From positions 7,251,845 through 7,315,844 of the forward strand of contig JAQFVV010000027.1 of assembly GCA_028023455.1 (NCBI GenBank): DNA of 64,000 nucleotides, given 5' to 3'. This DNA comes from Epiperipatus broadwayi. Taxonomy: Eukaryota > Onychophora > Udeonychophora > Euonychophora > Peripatidae. This document shows, piece by piece, positions 32,871 through 45,972 of this stretch (the first letter of the stretch is position 1; every line of letters begins with the position of its first letter). The position numbers and the translations under genes were made by a program. The notes beneath the pieces were generated by a model that saw nothing but the letters and a program-made list of their open reading frames with translations, was not told the origin of the DNA and ran no database searches.

Positions 32871-35690
32871 GGTAATAGTAGATCAGATGACTTGTAAGCT
32901 AATTAGTTTGACATGCATATTTGAAGAGTTGTGGCAGGCTGAAGTCCACTCCCTCAGAAGATACTGTAGTGAACTTTAAACTGTGAGCATTGGAATAAAG
33001 TGCTTAACACAAAGCAGCAGGCTGGACACCAGAACGGCATGCAAAACGGCTTCAGGCCAGCCACACCTATGTAAATAGCATATTTATGTATTTTCGCATA
33101 TAAATAATGCCATCAAGCAGCTGACATGAATTAATAGAACAATTTCATACTGGAGAAAATAGATTTCTACTCAGTTTTTTACGTTTTTTTTTTTTATAAA
33201 AAAATAGTAATTTTTTTTACATATCTTTAAACCGGAAATAACCTATTTTTACTGTCTTTTATTTCTTACTGCAAATGACTTTTTATGCAAAGAGCTTATG
33301 AGATTAGGTCCCACAGTGCATTTGAAATAGGTTAAGAAAGGCTACTCTAAACTGGGAGTCAGTGAGGTCACAGAGTATCAAATACAGTTTAGGAGGCATC
33401 AACAGCGATAGTCAGATAAAAAAACTATTGTTTTAATGACAAATTAAAAAGTTGTTTTGGGGTCATATATTAAAAATAATTTAATTTAAATTTATTTTTT
33501 TATTTAATAAATTATATATATATATATAAACAATTTTAGGAATTATTATCTAATGCTTATACAAAATTTAAAATTAAAATACTTTTGAAAATTATTATTA
33601 TTTTGGAATACTGAGTATAAATTTTTGATTTTTTTTTAAAAAATATATATGTTACATGTTCGTCTTGTTATTTTCAAGCTCTGTGAATTTTTTTTAAAAT
33701 AATCATTGACACAAATATGTATCACCAAATATTTTGAAGAGTTTTACAGCAGGCATGGACAATCTAGAGTAAAAACTTTATTATATATATTTTTTAATTC
33801 TTGGAGGCTTATTTTATTTAATTCTATCTGTCTGTTGTAAATTTGCTTCTAATATGTTAAAAGGAAACGTCAAACAAAATAAGAAGAAAATCATTTCCAC
33901 ATACTTTGGTTCTTTTAAATCAATTTTTAAGTTCAAATAATATATTTAGAAACTGTGGTCTGTAGCTGAGTTTATGATATTTAACTTGTATTTCCATTAT
34001 TGTAAACACACATATATAAACAATGTCCACAGTAATTGTATTTTATAATAAAGTTTCATGGCTGAATTAGCGACTTAGGAGAATTTTAATCCAGTCATTT
34101 GAGTGTGTATTTATTTATCAGTTCAAATAAATTTATTGAAATATGGGAATTAATTATTATTAATCTTATTGCTTACTTGATGTACAGAAAATTACATGAC
34201 ATCATTTCAATTAATTTTATATTTTGTTTTGCGCAAAACATTTGCTAAATTTTCTTTTTAAAAGAAGGATATTCATAATAAAACCTTCAGGGTCTTTTCT
34301 ATTTTCTCATATTTATTCCCTATATAAAAAACATACGTAGAATGACTAGTCAATGTTTTTTTATTGAAAATTTTTATTCTTTTCAATTCGTATTTCTGCA
34401 TCAGATAGCAATTTTTAATATTTATCAATCTGAAGGCCCCGAAAAGTTACATGATTACATCAAGATAAAAATATGGATAAATCATTCTTAAAATATGTTA
34501 TCTTTTGTGTGCAATATTCTGTAAAAATATTTACAACTATTTTTTTCTTCATTAAGTCGTGTGTGTAAATTACTTTACATAAACAAAGTGGATGATGTCA
34601 CAGTTATGGTAGCTGGTTTTAATTCTATCATAAAATGTAATCTATAAATAGGAAATTTCACAGCATGGCATATGATAAATAGCAGTAACTTTAAACGTGT
34701 GGTGTATTCTATCCTATATTGAACCCACAAATAAATGAACAGTTTCCCTGACAAAGGTAATGATCACAAATGTCTTGGAAGAAAGCCTAAAAATAGTCTG
34801 CATTGCTGTTTTGCTGCCACACTTTTTAGCAGAAGGATTATGCAGAATTGCCATAGCTCCTGCGATTTGCTTGTCATTATGTAGAACTATAATAAGAAAG
34901 AATATCAAAGGGGATAAATTGGTGCTGAGTTTTAGCTGAATGGATGGATTACATAGTTGGAGGAAATACGACAGAAATCCTACTAAAAATATTGAATAGT
35001 AATCGACAAATGTTCTATTATATATACGTTTTTCCCATGAAGAAACTGAATTTTAGGATTGTGTATCCAAACAAATTCTAAGAAATTATTATCCAGAATA
35101 TTCATCGTAGTTATTGCGACTCCTAATGGGAGTGAAAAATGTTTCAGTTTTACTTTATACTTGTTGTTTCCATTTAAAAAAAAATCCTTCTCAATTAGTT
35201 TGTTACAATGCTATGACCATTCAGATTATGATTTAATTGTTCTTATTGGTCAGCTATTTTTTTTACAAATTGGGAAAGAAAACGTTAAAAAAAATAAATA
35301 AATACTAGCCAAAACTCCATTTGTCATTTCATGAAGAACAGTTTGATGATCTCTATTGTTTGATTAAATCTTTTACCAAGAGAGAAAAAAAAAATGAAGA
35401 AAAAAAATCCATATCTTTATTACTAATGTTTATTCTGTAAAACTTAACAGTAATTTTGTGTGTAGCATTTGTTAATGATAGTATTCGTTAGAACAAATTA
35501 CCCATAATATTCAAATTACTTTTCTTTACATCTGGTTAGAAATACTAACCCAAATAACGTATCTTTAATCAATATTTAGGTAACTAATGTGGAAATAATC
35601 AGGTAAAATGTTATATTTATTATTTGCTACTTTCAATAATGATTCAGTAGTGGTCGGTGATTCCTCCAGGTATATAAAAAAGGCATAGAA
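32871..35690. other. AT-rich region, no gene recognised
   Basis: A less AT-rich patch at 32990-33070 contains GGCTGG and CCAGCC about 45 bp apart that could pair; it may be part of an unknown repeat. (TA)n runs are at 33507-33528. Open frames near 34714-34908 and 35059-35301 have no recognisable content. Confidence 0.35.
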
Positions 35691-35699
35691 CTGAACTAA

Positions 35700-36520
35700 A
35701 TTGTTATTGAAATGACATGGTATTAAAAGAAATATGTGCCTAAATGTTTGATAAACAAGATTTTTAATAGATGTATTAACAAGTTTTTACATTTGGATTT
35801 GAGACTTGATTATTTAAGAGAAGACTAACACGGAGTCTTCATACCAGTCACCAAAATATAGAAACATAAATATTATGAGTAATAAGGAGACATTTAACAA
35901 GAATACAAGAGTGATAGAGCAAACAAAGTATCATTGATCATACTGGAAGAATTAAGAGATTGAAATGAAGCTAGGTTGGGTATATTCCTATAACAATTGA
36001 TAATAGGATAGCTGAAGTTTAAATTAGGTTTAACTGATTGTAAATGTTCTAGGTAAAGACCTTGTATGAGAGCAGTAGATAAAATAAGAACGTTAGATGG
36101 TGAAAAATAGAATATATGCAATATATAGGAGAAGGTCAAGTGGATTAATATTGGAAAGACCTTTAGTGAATTGATCATGGTTGAAAATGACGATCACGAT
36201 TTAATTTATTTGATCCAATTTGAATTTTATTTTCTTTAAAATTCTGTAACAGAAATTTTAAAAAATATGTAAACATTACAATAATGGAAAAGTTCAAAAG
36301 TTTTTCATGTAAATTATTCAAAATACACGTAGGAGGGGGTGTGTGTGGGGGGGGGGGGGGCGGCGTCTGATAAATGCTGTTTTATAAAAAGCAAAAAACA
36401 AATTAACAGCAATAAATATCAAACTTATAATCAAATCCAGTACTTTCAGAATCAGTATTAAAATACATTTTCTGTAGCGATTTTAAACTTATACATAGAA
36501 TGATTAAATCCGCTCGTAAA
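35700..36520 (+). mobile_element. RTE-type LINE 3' fragment with 3' tail
   Basis: Inverted homologue of 100-850: the RTE end near 36120-36190 (GTGGATTAATATTGGAAAG, then GATCATGGTTGAAAATGA) and the same 3' tail (36200-36520). It includes a 15-G run at 36346-36360 where copy 1 has only short C runs. Minus-strand frames here are antisense. Confidence 0.65.
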
Positions 36521-37885
36521 AAAAAAGTTATCAATCTTAAAAGTTACTTTTAATAAATCCAAAAATCATAGCTGCATAAAATCAATAGATGCTAAATTGA
36601 CGGAAATGAGAACTTATTGGTTTCTCCATCTTTTCTGTAGTTGTCAGCATCTTGACGATAAAATGCCAAATTATTATAAAAATTGAATTGAACACAGATG
36701 GCAGCACTGATTTCTTATGTCAGCTGGAAAATACAGGAATATTTAACATTTTTTCCTATACTTTTGCGTATTATTTAAAGAAAAATTTAAATAGGATTTT
36801 CATTATCATTACTAAAATATTCAATTTCAAAATGTGTCTATTTAGGAATAAGGAGAACTACATGTTAATTTGCACTCAAAACCTAAGGTTGGTAAATCTT
36901 TGAAACATATAAGATAAAATTTGAGACTGTTCTAAACGACATTGACTGTAATAATTTGCGTAAGTATGTGAAATAATTAGAAATCTAGAAATTAATTTTT
37001 CTTCAAAAATTAAAGCATCGAAGAAGAAAAGAAAAATTTGAAGTTAGCTCCTCACTTTATACTAATATTCTACATGGCATCTTATTAATATTGGACATTC
37101 CACTCTAAAAGAGTGTTTTTTCCCTTCTTTTTTAAGTAAATTAATGGTTTATAAATGTATTGCCAAATTTAATAAGTAATTTTACCATTTTCTTTTATTG
37201 TAAACATAGTTGAATAAACTTGTTTTTGATAATAAAAAAAAATCTGGAAATCAGCTTTCTATATACAGTATTCGTTTTGTGATTGCTGATAACGTTTGCA
37301 TTTTCCTACCTCTTACATTTTGTCCTATTGTAGATTTATTTTTTACTTCACATCGGATTGACCCACAATTTTGATTTATGGAAGATCTACTTCTCATCTG
37401 ATTTCGTCTACTTTCAGTTACACTTTAGACTCCACCCTAAAATTATAAATGTTATATGGGATATCTTCATACTATTGTAGATCTAATTCCCATTTCACAT
37501 CCGATTTCTACCCGTATTTGGTCAGATTTTGCTTTATTGTATATCTACTTCATACTTGTTACACTTCAGCCTATTGTATATCTACTTCACATCCTGTTTC
37601 TATTTTATGCTCCTTCATGCATGTTTTTCTAGTTCAACCATTATCATTTGAAAAGAAATTTTAAGGAAATTACTTGAAAATCCAATCCATTAGGGTGCAT
37701 ACTTTCAAAAAAATTACAAAAAACAAAAACAAAACAATGCTAGCACACACGTTAACAATTTATTTTAGTGGAGTTGTGTTTTATCAGTTCTTACTTATAA
37801 ATTTGACAATTGGACATTAAAAGAATAGCAATCCAAATCAAAATATATGGAGGAAAACAAAACAGTTGTCGCTTATATCCTCAAA
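36521..37885. other. AT-rich, no supported feature
   Basis: No coding sequence recognised. Imperfect repeats of a TGTA(G/T)ATCTACTT-like phrase occur at 37330-37600. Confidence 0.35.
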
Positions 37886-37889
37886 ACCT

Positions 37890-38690
37890 TTTTTTTAAAA
37901 AAGTATAAAAGGACATGAGTTGGAATTATTATTAGAAGAGATGATAATAGATGGAAAATTGACATTTACATTGGGTAATAAAACATTACTAAAGCTATAG
38001 AGAGAGATGACATGGGGATAGATAAATGAAATAAGGTTGTTTGCTGATGTATTGTAGTGAAGAGGAGCTGCATCTCTGAGAAGGTGGGAGATCTTCATCC
38101 TGTGGATTGACATAAGTTGAAAGTGATGATGATTGATAATATATTTGCTATGTTAGGATTTTTAAAACTCACTTCAGGTGAAATTATATATTTTCAAAAG
38201 TATTATTCATCTCTGAATGTAGATCAGCCACACTTTTTACTACTTGGGCTATATACATATGTTTCTGTGTTACATCATATGATAATATAGAAAATAATGT
38301 TGGATATGTCCAAGTGATCATTTAAAAATGAATGTGATTTTTAATGTTGTGACAAACTTTGGATTATTTATAATTGCTACATACTCTTAATTAATGCTTT
38401 TTTTTTCATTTTAGAATGGGACAATTTGCAGAGATAGGTTCATGTATATATTGTGAGCAGCATTTCAAACATTTTTGTACATTTTTCACTCATTAATTTC
38501 TAAAATTCGGCATATATTTTCCCGCCTTCCTTTTTAAAAAAAATTGATTTATATTGATTTTGAACTCAATGAATTTGTCAAATAGCTTTTCATAATCATG
38601 CCCAAATGTAACCAGAAAAGGGAATTTAAATAAGCTATAGAAAATTTATATTTTTTTGTTTAAAACCTGAAATCTGCTCTTAAATCTTTT
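37890..38690 (+). mobile_element. RTE-type LINE 3' fragment
   Basis: Plus-strand wording at 38010-38115 (WINEIRLFADVL, then ASLRRWEIFILWID) parallels the RTE C terminus at 490-640 (WMDEIRKCAGMIW, then DRRRWIKLGETF). A GTGATGATGATTG tail follows at 38120-38135, then tail-like sequence. Confidence 0.65.
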
Positions 38691-38773
38691 GTATAAGGCA
38701 GTTAAATATTTTGAAGTGATCGTGAGAATTCTCGAGAAATGTCAAGATCATCTTTTTTACCTTTTATTATAGT

Positions 38774-38853
38774 CGATTACCTACCTGCCTGCCAACCTAG
38801 CCTACTTGCCTACCTAGCCTACCTACCTTACCTAGCCTACCTACCTACTGAAA
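38774..38853. repeat. (CCTA)n-type microsatellite
   Basis: Interrupted CCTA/CCTG tetranucleotides. A similar tract occurs at 44110-44160. Confidence 0.9.
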
Positions 38854-39059
38854 CGATTGGATCCAAACTCGAAACAAGTTTCATGCCTTATTTAGCACTA
38901 GCCTAAGATCAAACCTGATCTCTACCTTTTTAATAGTAAATTTATTTAACGGACAGTTTATATTCATACACACACCAAGCCTATTTTTCTTTCTTTAGCC
39001 TTTTTATATTCATTTAATAATGAACGTTTTAATTTTGCTTTAATTTCTGTAATAGGATT

Positions 39060-41830
39060 TAAATAATTCAATTCAATTCATTTATTTAAGTGCTAAACAA
39101 CAGCATAAAGCCAATTACAGCTTGCACATACAATAAAAGTGAAAATAAAACATATAACATAAAATGAAAATATAAATGTATACATAATAAAGTAAAATTT
39201 AAAAGACAAAATCAAACTTCACATTTCAGTTTAACAAGATTACAAAATTTCTTATAATCAATGTCACACAGATTAAGGTTACTCCCAATTTGATTATATA
39301 AAGAGGGTAACCTAAATAAAGGAGAAAATTTAAGAATATTAGAACGGCATGTTTGAATCTGATATACACAAGTAGACCTAGTATCATAACTTAAAGACCT
39401 AACTGAGATAGTTGAAACTATATCTGATAAAATAACCTGTTTATTAACAATTTTATAAAAATATTTCAAATCCCTATACTTTCGTCAGATGAAAGATTAA
39501 TCATTTTACCCTCCCAAGAAACATATTTGAAAAACTTCTTTGAAATAGACTGCAACAAGTTACATCCTTGCAAAGAACTAGGGTTCCAAATTATTGAACC
39601 ATATTCAATAATAGGAAGAACAAAAAAAATTTCGTTTAGTATCATTACAACTATAACCATGTCTAAAATCCCTACCTAAAAGCTTTACCATCATTTCAAT
39701 AGAATAAAAGATCCTTACAAAACTATTCCAAATCTTTTTGTTTACAATATTTTATAAATGATATAATAATAAAACTGTAAAACTTCAGATTTTTTGGAAT
39801 AAGAAATAAAGATTTTCAAATTAACTTCATATTATTTGACTACCCAAGCACTAAATTATCAATATCCTTCTGAAGGAGAACACATCGTTCACGTACATTT
39901 TCAAAATCTTACAGTCATCCATAAAAAAAAATACTCAAGAATCATTAACATCATTAATGTAAACTTAAAATGGTGCAAAATATACCCTGTGGAACACCAA
40001 ATATTCAAATTAAATAAACTTTATTATTGAATTTAATATATGCTTACGCATAAAAGATTAAACAATATACAGTTTATTAGAGAAACCTATTTTATGTATT
40101 TATGAAGTAAGACACGTCAACTTTATCAAAGCTTTTGCAAAATAAAAACTAGTCTTTGAGTCTTCAATAGCATGAGCTATATGTCTAAATTGTCAGTAGA
40201 TTACATCAATTGATCTATTAGGACTAAAACTTTGAGAGAAGAAATTATCTTAAATTAAATAATTTTATTATAAATACATCTTAAAATTTTAATGGTTGAA
40301 AATTTCTATAATTAAAAAAATCGATCACATTTTTGAAATTGGACCATTTTAGCACATTTCAAAAAAGAAAGTACGGAATTAAGAGACAGTTAAAACAAAG
40401 AAGAGGTACTGCAATAATTCGGCAGCCCCTTATAAAAAAAGAAGGAATATTATCACATCCTAAACAGAGTAGTCTTAGCTCCTAATAGCTACATAACATC
40501 TTCCCTAGAATATGATCAATTGTACATTTAGCACTAAAATTGCAGAAATGTAATTTTAGAATCAATCCATGTTGTGAAAAGTATAATCTGAAAATTTTAA
40601 AATCATCTGCATTTAATGAGAACATAGTCATTTGAACCTTTTTCTTACCAAGCTGAATTATTAAAAATTCAGAATTTCTAGGATTAGAAAAATATTAATT
40701 TCAATTTGTTTTATATACTCTTGTAAATCCGTTTATAGATATATTTAGCAATCTTTAAAATTGATAAAATTATTATAATAAATTATATTCTGTGTCTTAA
40801 AATAGAGAATGATGGTAGATTTTTTTTAATAATCTTAATAAGAGTATATGAAAACAAGAGATAACCTTTGTTAAAGATAATTTATTAGAATATATACATC
40901 AATAAAAATTAAAAATTTTCAAAAATAATAACAAAAATTCACATCATTAATTGAGTACATATTATTCCAATCAACTTAGAAAATTTTCTACAAATCAAAT
41001 AATTACCTCCATAATCCCTTTTCACAACATTAAAAAAGTAATTTTAGATAAAATTTAATATAAAATTGATAGGTGGATGATGAAATCAATTGGAAAGAAA
41101 AGAGAAAGTGAAAATTACTAACTATTGGTACATTAAAAAAAAATCTAAAGTACGCTGAAAACTATTAAAAGGTTATATTGTTGAAGAAAAAATTTAAATC
41201 TAAGATTTTAAAGCTTTCTGAGATAATAAAGAATAATGGTAATAATCTTATTAAATAAATAGGATATTCAAATCAAAAATGATAATATTATTATATCTAA
41301 TCAAAAAATCTTCAAGTGCTGTCAAGAAGTAATCAAGCTCTAACTGTGAGATATTAGGTTTAAAATAAATATTTCCCAATATACATTTAAAATTATGATC
41401 CATGTAAACTCTAATAATTCTAATAAAATAAGATTTATTTATTATATATTTTTGTGTGTGGATATTATATATATGCACGTATTTTAAATATTAATAGTGA
41501 AGTCCATTAAATAGATTTGCTTAAAAACTACTTTTATATTTTTCTATTAAATTTTAGTGATTAAAAGTCACATTCTTTTGGATAAATCTAGAAAGTCACG
41601 TAGGCTATTCAACGAAGGGACTTATCTTAAATTAATTTTATTTTATCTTAGTAATCCATTTGCGAACTAAAAATGGATTCTTAACAAAAGATTTAAAAGA
41701 TTTATCAGAAGAGTGTATCTTAGAATCACAATAGAGCAAATTAATTTTAAATGAATGGAAAGAACAATGCCTGAAGCTATGGAAAGATAATTCTGGAGCA
41801 ATGGCTAAAATAGTATAAATACCCCCCAAA
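39060..41830 (-). mobile_element. LINE family D copy 2, degenerate
   Basis: Minus strand, 5' to 3': endonuclease wording at 41251-41478 (LGNIYFKPNISQLELDYFL, then NNIIIFDLNIL where GDFN is expected); reverse transcriptase motif A region at about 40090-40240 (HAIEDSKT, then AKAFDKVD); a thumb block at 39466-39660 (LPIIEYGSIIWNPSSLQGC); and the C terminus at 39212-39469 (LFRLPSLYNQIGSNLNLC). The 3' UTR ends in (TTGAA)n near 39062. This is a CR1/Jockey-like LINE, inactive. It supplies the uninterrupted target for the LINE A insertion in copy D1. Confidence 0.72.
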
Positions 41831-43000
41831 AATAGAGTGAAGGTATCAGATTACTATAGTGAACGAGTTGCAGTTTGAATCTATGTTGGTATATTTTATG
41901 ATTTAATGTACGCAAAAATGTAGGCTAAGGTCGGGGCACATAGTTGTTGTTCCCCGAACCTTTACCAGTAACATCAGTAGGTTACCATGAAACTATCTAA
42001 TGCCTCCTGAAATCATAAATAGAACTGTTGGTGAATGAACTTTGCTGAATAATAAAAAAAATAGCTAGCTATTTCATCGATGGAAAGGTGTCTCATTTCA
42101 CTCTCCAAAAGGAAATTGCAAGCAGTTATGAAGCCTACACATGAAAGGACTTGTTGAAAGGTAATATTACCGCCAGGTCTAAAATATATAACTCGCTTTT
42201 CTTGTCTTAAATATCTTTCGTAATATCAATAATTAAATATTGCAATCCTATCCTAGATAAACACGCTTTGTAAGATATGCAAAACTTATATAGCTGTTGT
42301 AATTTTGCTTTTGTCATTGCTCTCTATAATATTAATTCAACTTTACTAGTTTCTCTTAAAAATGCCTTTTTATTTTATATTTCTTTTCTTATGGTGGTTT
42401 CCTATTATTTATTAATTTATGATTTAAATATTTAAGTATCTATGCACCAATAAATCTAATTCGGTGAATTGAAACCTTCCTTAAATATTTCCAATCGGCC
42501 CGTGATTGATTGATCGATTTAATACTCTCCCAAATGATCGAGTATTTGTTTAGCTCATTTTTATTCACCGAATTGGAATTACTGTATTAAACGTAATCCA
42601 ATAATACATATACTTCATAATTGCGATCTTTCAATAAAATGAATATTGTGTGTTGTTATTTTGTTATTAGAGCACTAATTTGAGTTTGTGAGAAGGAAAT
42701 GAATATTTATCGCAATAGATTTTAATATGCTTTGACGAGATATTAAAGAGGGTTTTAAATGAAATTTGCATTTGGGAAATCTCTAAATAAAAGGGAGTAA
42801 TTACTTTTATTGTTATTTAGTACAACATTATAGTCATGATTGTTTTATCCCAATTTGATTTTGAAAGAGTTCAAGTCGCTACGCTGACAATTATTTTAGT
42901 ATTTAATTTAAGTAATGGACGTGAATAAAGCGTCTATTCCATTAATATAGGCATAAGCAAATTATTCTAAGTTCAATGAACTCGCTATTATTTTAATAAA
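41831..43000. other. Mostly AT-rich, small inverted repeats
   Basis: CGGGG/CCCCG can pair at 41932-41956. A 12-bp pair AATTCGGTGAAT/ATTCACCGAATT lies at about 42460 and 42564, roughly 120 bp apart, which could be the ends of a tiny MITE-like element. No gene recognised. Confidence 0.35.
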
Positions 43001-43047
43001 TGTATTTTAGGAAATCTAAGCTATTAATGCGAATTTCCATTCTTCAG

Positions 43048-43175
43048 GATTCCCATAGTCGGACAGTAGGTCTCAAGGGTGAAAAAGTCCCGACCTCATT
43101 TCTCCTTATGTCCAAGGAAGATCTCTCTCCAGGTTGCGATCTGCGAAAACGCAGAGTGACCATTTTGTTCTTCAA
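43048..43175 (+). CDS. Possible internal coding exon
   Basis: A pyrimidine-rich tract ends in an AG acceptor (TTCCATTCTTCAG, 43035-43047), followed by a stop-free, hydrophilic frame beginning DSHSRTVGLKGEKVPTSFLL and reaching KRRVTILF. Base composition is clearly less AT-rich than its surroundings. No strong donor is seen downstream. The minus strand is also open across this piece (MVTLRFRRSQPGERSS), so strand is uncertain. No family recognised. It could be a conserved non-coding element instead. Confidence 0.25.
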
Positions 43176-44099
43176 ATATAATGGCGAAATTTGCATCAAT
43201 CTTATCAATGTTTTTATTCCTGCTATGTCAGTACTGCTTTGGTTCTCAAGATCTATATATTTTTTTTAAAGTTGCCTCTTAAGTCATGGCGAAGTAAAAT
43301 ATGTCAAAACCAAAATGATTTATTGTTTAGTTATCTCTTTTAATGTTGATAACCTGCTTGATTTAAAGCGATTCCCTTTTTAACAGCGAATTCCTAAACG
43401 TATGCAATATTTTACAAACCCATGTTTTAATTATTGATTTATTTGCTAGTCATTTCACGTTAAAGCATTATATAATTAAAAGACCATATTGTAGACGTAT
43501 AAATCAAATATTCATTTGTGAAAGATATTATTTGGTTTTTATAAAATATTAATTTTATTAACAATAAATTAGTGCATCTAATAGCAATAAGTTATATATA
43601 GTTTACAGATCACCACCTCATTGGCACATAGATCTTCCCCGCCTATATTGAACGAAGCATTTAATTAATGTTGAATAATGTTTTCCAAATATTAAAAACT
43701 AGTAAAGAAAGTAGCTTTATCATGTTAACCAATAATTATATTAAACAGCATTGTAAAACAAACCTGTAGTCTATATTGCTTTTATTATTACTAACCCCAG
43801 ATATTGTATTGCTGATTTGATGGCTTAAACACACATACTTATTAAATTCTTATCCTAGTTAGACAATTTATTTATGAGTTTGTTTATTCATTTATATATA
43901 AATTTCATTAGTAAAGTAAAGATTTGTGACAATAGTAGTTTTAAGTAATTTATCCGGGTTTCTCATGTAAATCTCCGTGAGCTAGCGGGCCATACAAAAG
44001 GAGTTTGTGCGTAATAATAATAATATGTACTGTGTAGATATGATAAAGGAATTCAAAGATATGTTAAAATGTGAGTGATATCCAAACTGACCGGTACAC
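43176..44099. other. AT-rich, no supported feature
   Basis: Nothing recognised. Confidence 0.35.
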
Positions 44100-44109
44100 T
44101 ATCTACCTT

Positions 44110-44240
44110 GCCTAGCCTACCAACATACCTACCTACCTATCATCTCTCTATCATCTCTATCTACCTATCTCTCTCTCTCTTTATCTATCATCTCTGTCAT
44201 ATCTCTCTCATCTCTCTCTCTCTCTATATATATATATATT
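44110..44240. repeat. Compound microsatellite (CCTA, CTAT, CT, TA)
   Basis: CCTA units pass into (CTAT/CATCTCT)n, (CT)n and (TA)n. Confidence 0.9.
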
Positions 44241-44725
44241 GAAATGGTAGATCTGATTCAGATTTGCCGTTTCACAGTCTGACCCACCTAATTATTTATT
44301 TTATTAACATTTGCTTTTTTTTTTTTATTATTCTAAAAAAACATTTTTAACTATCCTGAATAAACCCTATAATTTATTTTGGATCATAATTGTACTAACA
44401 CTTATTCTATTTTATTATTAAAAGAAAAAAATTCAAATAATTAACTTTGAATTTTTTTTATATATTTTAGATATACTGTATATGTTTAAAATGCTTTATT
44501 TTTAGTTCAAGAATCCAAGATGGCCTTTTTGAAAAGATTTGTACCTCAATAAGAAGTTTAAAATAAATGTTTAAATTAAAAGCATTGATAAATTACCAAA
44601 ATCCATTCACTGTGGAATCTCTATTCATTAATTAGTAGAGATTCTACATTGTTATCTAAATTAAAACCTAACATAAAATTATATTGAACTATATTGATCC
44701 TTATCGAGGTACAAACTTTCTAAAA

Positions 44726-45050
44726 TTAGAATAAAAACCAATTTCTATTGTTTTCTGAAAGATCACCTGAGGCAGCAGGAAGTAGAAAAGAGTGGCTCTT
44801 TTTAGACAAGAGAGAGTGACCAGAGACCAGACAGAGAGTGACCAGAACTAGACAGAGAACAGACAGAGTTGTAGAAAGCATGCAATGATGATCGAGGAGT
44901 AAAACAGGGAATCGCTGCCCTTTCCCTCCTGAGACCCGAAATCTTCCATTATGCTGCTGCCAGAACATGCCATCAACTGCCATAAGCCAGCAATGTTCAC
45001 CCGAAGAACTCATTCCGGGGAGCACCAAGGTAGTCACCCAGATTTGACCA
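44726..45050. other. GC-richer block of unknown nature
   Basis: An island of balanced composition in AT-rich DNA, with imperfect direct repeats of GAGAGTGACCAGA and AGACAGAGA (44805-44870). The minus strand is open for about 95 codons from an ATG near 45013 (MSSSGEHCWLMAVDGMF), including a hydrophobic segment that arises from the direct repeats. I do not recognise a protein. It may be part of an unknown repeat, or an exon of either strand. Confidence 0.35.
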
Positions 45051-45600
45051 AAGTATTATTAGAATGTAAATATAATTTCGTAAAGCTTTAAAATGTCAAA
45101 AGTTAATTTTTATTAAAAATCTTTTATTTTAACTGTCTCTTTAGCCTGTTCTTTTAAATTATTTATAATGTTTTTCCTTTTGATAACTCAAGCTCAATAA
45201 TTTTCTAATATTTTTAATTGAATATGAATTTATTTGTTTTATATTAATTTTAGCATGAGATTATTTCATGCTTTGATTTTTTTTTTGTATTTCGACAAGC
45301 TTCTCTCGCAGGGGGCTCAGAGTAATTTGCTAAGAGAGCAAACTATGTTTTATTAGAGGGAGTTTGGGAAAGAATGATTTAATTTTAAAATAAAATAATT
45401 TTGATCTATTTTATTTCGCAAGTGAAGTTATGTCGAATATATATATATTTCAAACTAAACATCTACCGTAATTACAAATAAATTTATTATAGATTTCCCA
45501 CAATGGAATTCTATAATTTTATATTTCTGTAATTCAAAATAGAATAAAATATTTATCAAATATAGATTCACCAACCAATTTCTTTAGAAAACTTGTTCTT
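45051..45600. other. AT-rich, no supported feature
   Basis: Apart from a short pairable patch around CTCTCGCAGGGGGCTCAGAG (45303-45322) nothing is seen. Confidence 0.35.
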
Positions 45601-45630
45601 TATTTAACTATATAAAATTTACATTCAATA

Positions 45631-45673
45631 AGCAACGTTTCGACTATTTCTATCCTTATAGTCTTTTTCAAGC
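45631..45673 (-). ncRNA. Hammerhead-like hairpin at the PLE 3' side
   Basis: The minus strand reads CTTGAAAAA, a 6-bp stem (GACTAT/ATAGTC) with an AAGGATAGAA-type loop, then GAAACGTTGC. Its layout matches the motifs at 3980-4014 and 5414-5444. The CTGANGA box is degenerate (extra T, no G), so this copy is unlikely to cleave. Confidence 0.4.
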
Positions 45674-45679
45674 CACTAA

Positions 45680-45860
45680 GAAAAATACAAACAATATTAT
45701 CAATAAATAATAAATAAATAAATACACAAATAAAACAAAAATTAAAATTAAAAATACAAATATAAAATAAAAATAAAAATAAAATTGAATAAAAAATAAA
45801 ATATAAAATAGAATAAAAAATAAAATAAAAAAATATTTAAAAATATAAAATATTACCTTC
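45680..45860. repeat. A-rich low-complexity tract (AAAAT/AAATA)
   Basis: Imperfect AAAAT-type repeats. They give a spurious phenylalanine-rich frame on minus. Confidence 0.85.
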
Positions 45861-45972
45861 CCCAAAAATCCAACAAAAAAATCTCAAAGAAATAAAAACC
45901 CTTTTTATTTATAACTAACAATTAAATTATTTAAATGGATAAAATTCCTCAAACTAGTCATTAATTGTTATC

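Noticed and set aside
44726-45037. Membrane protein on minus
   Set aside because: The hydrophobic segment arises from direct nucleotide repeats, so a membrane-protein call is not justified.
45668-45865. Phe/Ile/Tyr-rich minus-strand frame
   Set aside because: Low-complexity AAAAT-type tract.
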